From Microbacterium sp. TNHR37B (GTDB lineage: Bacteria; Actinomycetota; Actinomycetes; Actinomycetales; Microbacteriaceae), in the NCBI RefSeq assembly GCF_001620065.1, contig NZ_LQGV01000001.1, forward strand, positions 372,001-436,000: 64,000 bases of DNA, read 5' to 3'. The notes under the pieces are model-generated. The model was not told where the DNA came from, searched no databases, and saw only the letters and a program-made list of their open reading frames with translations. This document shows positions 62,132 through 64,000 of the stretch, piece by piece; positions within the stretch are counted from its first letter, which is position 1; each line of letters begins with the position of its first letter. A program made the position numbers and the translations under genes.

Positions 62132-62932
62132 TCACGCCGCGGGTGGCTCGACGCGCCGGTACAGAGCGCGGACCGTCAGCCAGGTGACCGCGACCAGGGG
62201 CGCGAACAAGGGCAGACCCATCACGAGTTTCAGGGTGCCGAGCGTGGTGACGTCCCTGGCGAGGTAGAGCGGGAACTGCACGGCGAGGCGGAGGAAGAAC
62301 AGGGCCGCCCACGCGATCGTGAGCCAGAAGAAGACCCGTCGTTTGCGGCGATCGGCGCGCCAGCTGGTTCCCTCGTTCATGAGGAAGCCAACGGCCAGAC
62401 CGATCAGAGACCAGCCGACGAGGGCGGAGATCAGGAGGGCAGAGCCGTAGGCCGCATTCGTGATGAGGCCCGGCACGAAGTTGTCCTCGCCGCGGCCGGT
62501 CCACAGCGCGAGCCCCGCGGCGACGGCGGCAGCGACCAGGCCTCCGAGGGCCGCGCTGAGGGTGGATCGCTGCACGAGTCGGATGACGGTGAACAGCGCG
62601 GCCGATCCGACCGAGACGACGAGGGAGAGCACGAGATCGCGGGTGATCGTGAACAGGATGACGAAGGCGAGCCCGGGGACCACCGACTCGAAGATGCCGC
62701 GCCATCCGCCCATCGCGGCCCAGACCACGTGACCGGTGCTGGCCTCACGGGAAGGATCGAGGCCGGCCCGTCGAGCCGCCCCGCCGAGCGCTTGGCTGAT
62801 CAGTTCGGACGCGGTGGGCTCGGGGGGCGTCAGCCCGGGAGCAGTCGCTGCCGCGCCGCGCTCCGACGAGCTCTCGTCTGCCGGACCCGAGCCGATCGGC
62901 GCGCCGCCCTGAGTGTCGCGGGCGTCGCTCAT
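62132..62932 (-). CDS. DUF3159 family membrane protein
   Basis: 266 residues. A polar, low-complexity N-terminal part of about 65 residues precedes six hydrophobic segments, with GGWRGIFESVVPGLAFVILFTITRDL, ALLISALVGWSLIGLAVGFLMNEG and RVFFWLTIAWAALFFLRLAVQFPLYLA. These fit DUF3159, an actinobacterial integral membrane family of unknown function. The ATG overlaps the DUF3710 stop by 4 nt. The dut-DUF3710-DUF3159 order is conserved in actinobacteria. Confidence 0.88.
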   Translation of the reverse strand: MSDARDTQGGAPIGSGPADESSSERGAAATAPGLTPPEPTASELISQALGGAARRAGLDPSREASTGHVVWAAMGGWRGIFESVVPGLAFVILFTITRDLVLSLVVSVGSAALFTVIRLVQRSTLSAALGGLVAAAVAAGLALWTGRGEDNFVPGLITNAAYGSALLISALVGWSLIGLAVGFLMNEGTSWRADRRKRRVFFWLTIAWAALFFLRLAVQFPLYLARDVTTLGTLKLVMGLPLFAPLVAVTWLTVRALYRRVEPPAA

Positions 62933-63543
62933 GCCGAACCGGGCGCGGCCGGCATCTTAAGCGGAATGAGATCACGGGGAGGCATGGGAGTGCTGCCCCG
63001 GACCACGACCAGGGAGCGGAAGAGGTCCTCGACCTTCTCAGCCGCGGCGACGTCCGCCGCGGCGGCGCCACCGATGACGCCGCGAAGGAACCACCGGGGG
63101 CCGTCGATCCCGACGAAACGTGCGATGCGCTTGCCGCTGGCGCCTTCCGCGCCGGCCACGACGGGCACTTCGGCGAGCAGCTCGGGGCCGAGCGGGCCCT
63201 CGCGCTCCTCGACGCGGCCGCCCTGCTGGCGGATCTGCTGTCGGATCTGCTCTCGCGTCTCATCCCACAGCCCGCTCGACCGAGGAGCAGCGAACGGCTG
63301 GACCTGAAGGGTGGACTCGGCGTAATCGAGTCCGACCGCCACGATCCGCTTGGTCTGCTCTTCCACCTCGAGACGGAGGTTCAGGCCTTCCCGAGGAAGG
63401 ACCTTGATCCCGCCCAGATCGATGTACGGCCGTACCGGATTGGCTTCGGACTCGTCGAACGGCCCGGCGCTGGCCCGGTCTGTGGGTGCTGCCTTCGGAC
63501 GGTCGCCGGGAGCGGGAGCCGCAGGTGACGTCGGATCGGTCAT
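62929..63543 (-). CDS. DUF3710 family protein
   Basis: 204 residues, an actinobacterial family without known function. After a Pro/Ala-rich start it has [28 protein letters not shown] and [29 protein letters not shown], then [25 protein letters not shown], all as in the family. It is coupled to dut (4-nt overlap at its start) and to DUF3159 (4-nt overlap at its end). Confidence 0.9.
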   Translation of the reverse strand: MTDPTSPAAPAPGDRPKAAPTDRASAGPFDESEANPVRPYIDLGGIKVLPREGLNLRLEVEEQTKRIVAVGLDYAESTLQVQPFAAPRSSGLWDETREQIRQQIRQQGGRVEEREGPLGPELLAEVPVVAGAEGASGKRIARFVGIDGPRWFLRGVIGGAAAADVAAAEKVEDLFRSLVVVRGSTPMPPRDLIPLKMPAAPGSA

Positions 63544-63989
63544 GAGGTGCGTCCTGTCTGGTAGCCGGTGGAGCCGAAGCCGCCCTCCCCGCGCGTGCTG
63601 TCGGGGAGCTCGTCGACCGGGAGGAAGGTGGCACGGGTGACGGGCATGACGATCATCTGCGCGATGCGGTCGCCGGGCATGACCTCATAGGCGTTCTCGG
63701 TGTCCGTGTTGAGGAGGGAGACCTTGATCTCGCCACGATATCCGGCATCGACGGTGCCGGGTGAGTTCACGATCGTGATCCCGTGCTTGGCCGCCAGCCC
63801 GCTGCGCGGCACGACGAAAGCCGCGAAGCCCTCGGGGAGCGCGATACGTACGCCGGTCCCCACGAGAGCGCGCTGCCCCGGAGCCAAGGTCACGGCTTCG
63901 GCGGCGACCAGGTCCGCCCCCGCGTCGCCGGGGTGGGCGTAGGTCGGGAGGAGCGATGCGATGATGGGGATGTCCACACTTTGGATCAC
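63540..63989 (-). CDS. dut: deoxyuridine 5'-triphosphate nucleotidohydrolase
   Basis: Trimeric enzyme that hydrolyses dUTP to dUMP and keeps uracil out of DNA. 149 residues with all five motifs: [53 protein letters not shown] and the C-terminal GGFGSTGY. The GTG at 63989 is used here, but its ribosome binding site is poor (GGAG almost touching it), so a start at the next GTG (63977) is possible. First gene of dut-DUF3710-DUF3159. Only 11 bases remain beyond it to the window edge. Confidence 0.95.
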   Translation of the reverse strand: MIQSVDIPIIASLLPTYAHPGDAGADLVAAEAVTLAPGQRALVGTGVRIALPEGFAAFVVPRSGLAAKHGITIVNSPGTVDAGYRGEIKVSLLNTDTENAYEVMPGDRIAQMIVMPVTRATFLPVDELPDSTRGEGGFGSTGYQTGRTS

Positions 63990-64000
63990 TCCACGAGGGT

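Noticed and set aside
1-64000. CRISPR arrays, rRNA genes, insertion sequences, prophage genes, biosynthetic clusters
   Set aside because: I looked for regular repeats, transposase or integrase motifs, phage structural genes and synthase genes and found none.

Overview
The window is very GC-rich chromosomal core sequence from an actinobacterium, most likely a member of Microbacteriaceae such as Microbacterium. The reasons are actinobacteria-specific families (DUF3000, DUF3159, DUF3710, an ECF41-type sigma factor), the gene order rpsD-alaS-ruvX-mltG-aroE-aroC-aroK-aroB-efp-nusB-pyrRBC and yajC-secD-secF-rel, and a NamH-like UDP-MurNAc hydroxylase. The last fits the N-glycolylated peptidoglycan for which Microbacterium is known. 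The genus assignment is an inference. There is no rRNA, no CRISPR array, no prophage and no insertion sequence, and no gene-free stretch exceeds about 300 bases.

Layout. 1-1.8 kb: pyrimidine operon pyrR-pyrB-pyrC (pyrC runs off the left edge) with a PyrR RNA-binding loop in its leader. 1.9-6.9 kb: a small membrane protein, the NamH-like enzyme and a SNF2 helicase. 6.9-17.6 kb: a long minus-strand run (alaS, ruvX, mltG, aroE, aroC, aroK, aroB, a GNAT protein, aroQ, efp, nusB), mostly coupled by 1-4 nt start/stop overlaps, that links shikimate synthesis, cell-wall lytic activity and translation. 17.7-23.3 kb: rpsD, a TPR-Nudix fusion, rarA, a small membrane protein, a DUF349 protein and an orphan AbiEi-like protein. 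23.3-32 kb: rel, secF, secD, yajC, ruvB, ruvA, ruvC and yebC. 32-35.8 kb: a complete vitamin B6 locus, with pdxST divergent from the MocR-type regulator pdxR and the kinase pdxY. 35.8-39.5 kb: thrS with HIT and SUKH-like genes, preceded by a candidate threonine leader peptide, then a lipoprotein. 39.6-42.8 kb: two arsenite-type carriers around an ACT-domain protein and a deleted SDR pseudogene.

42.8-45.5 kb: four tRNA genes, an antibiotic-biosynthesis-type monooxygenase divergent from an ECF41 sigma factor with a matched pair of promoter motifs, and an orphan PemK/MazF-like toxin. 45.5-49.2 kb: amtB with GlnR-like boxes, zapE and an alpha/beta hydrolase. 49.2-54.5 kb: DUF3000-rnd, then fatty-acid beta-oxidation fadA-fadB. 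54.5-64 kb: pepN, dxs, acnA under a strong palindrome, then DUF3159, DUF3710 and dut.

A theme seen directly in the DNA is leaderless transcription. At least a dozen genes have a TANNNT -10 box (often TAGGCT, TAGACT or TAGCCT) ending 6-7 nt before an ATG or GTG start. The most interesting observations are the divergent ECF41-type promoter pair, the thrS leader peptide with mutually exclusive hairpins, the acnA palindrome, the GlnR-like boxes at amtB, the PyrR loop, and the NamH-like enzyme.
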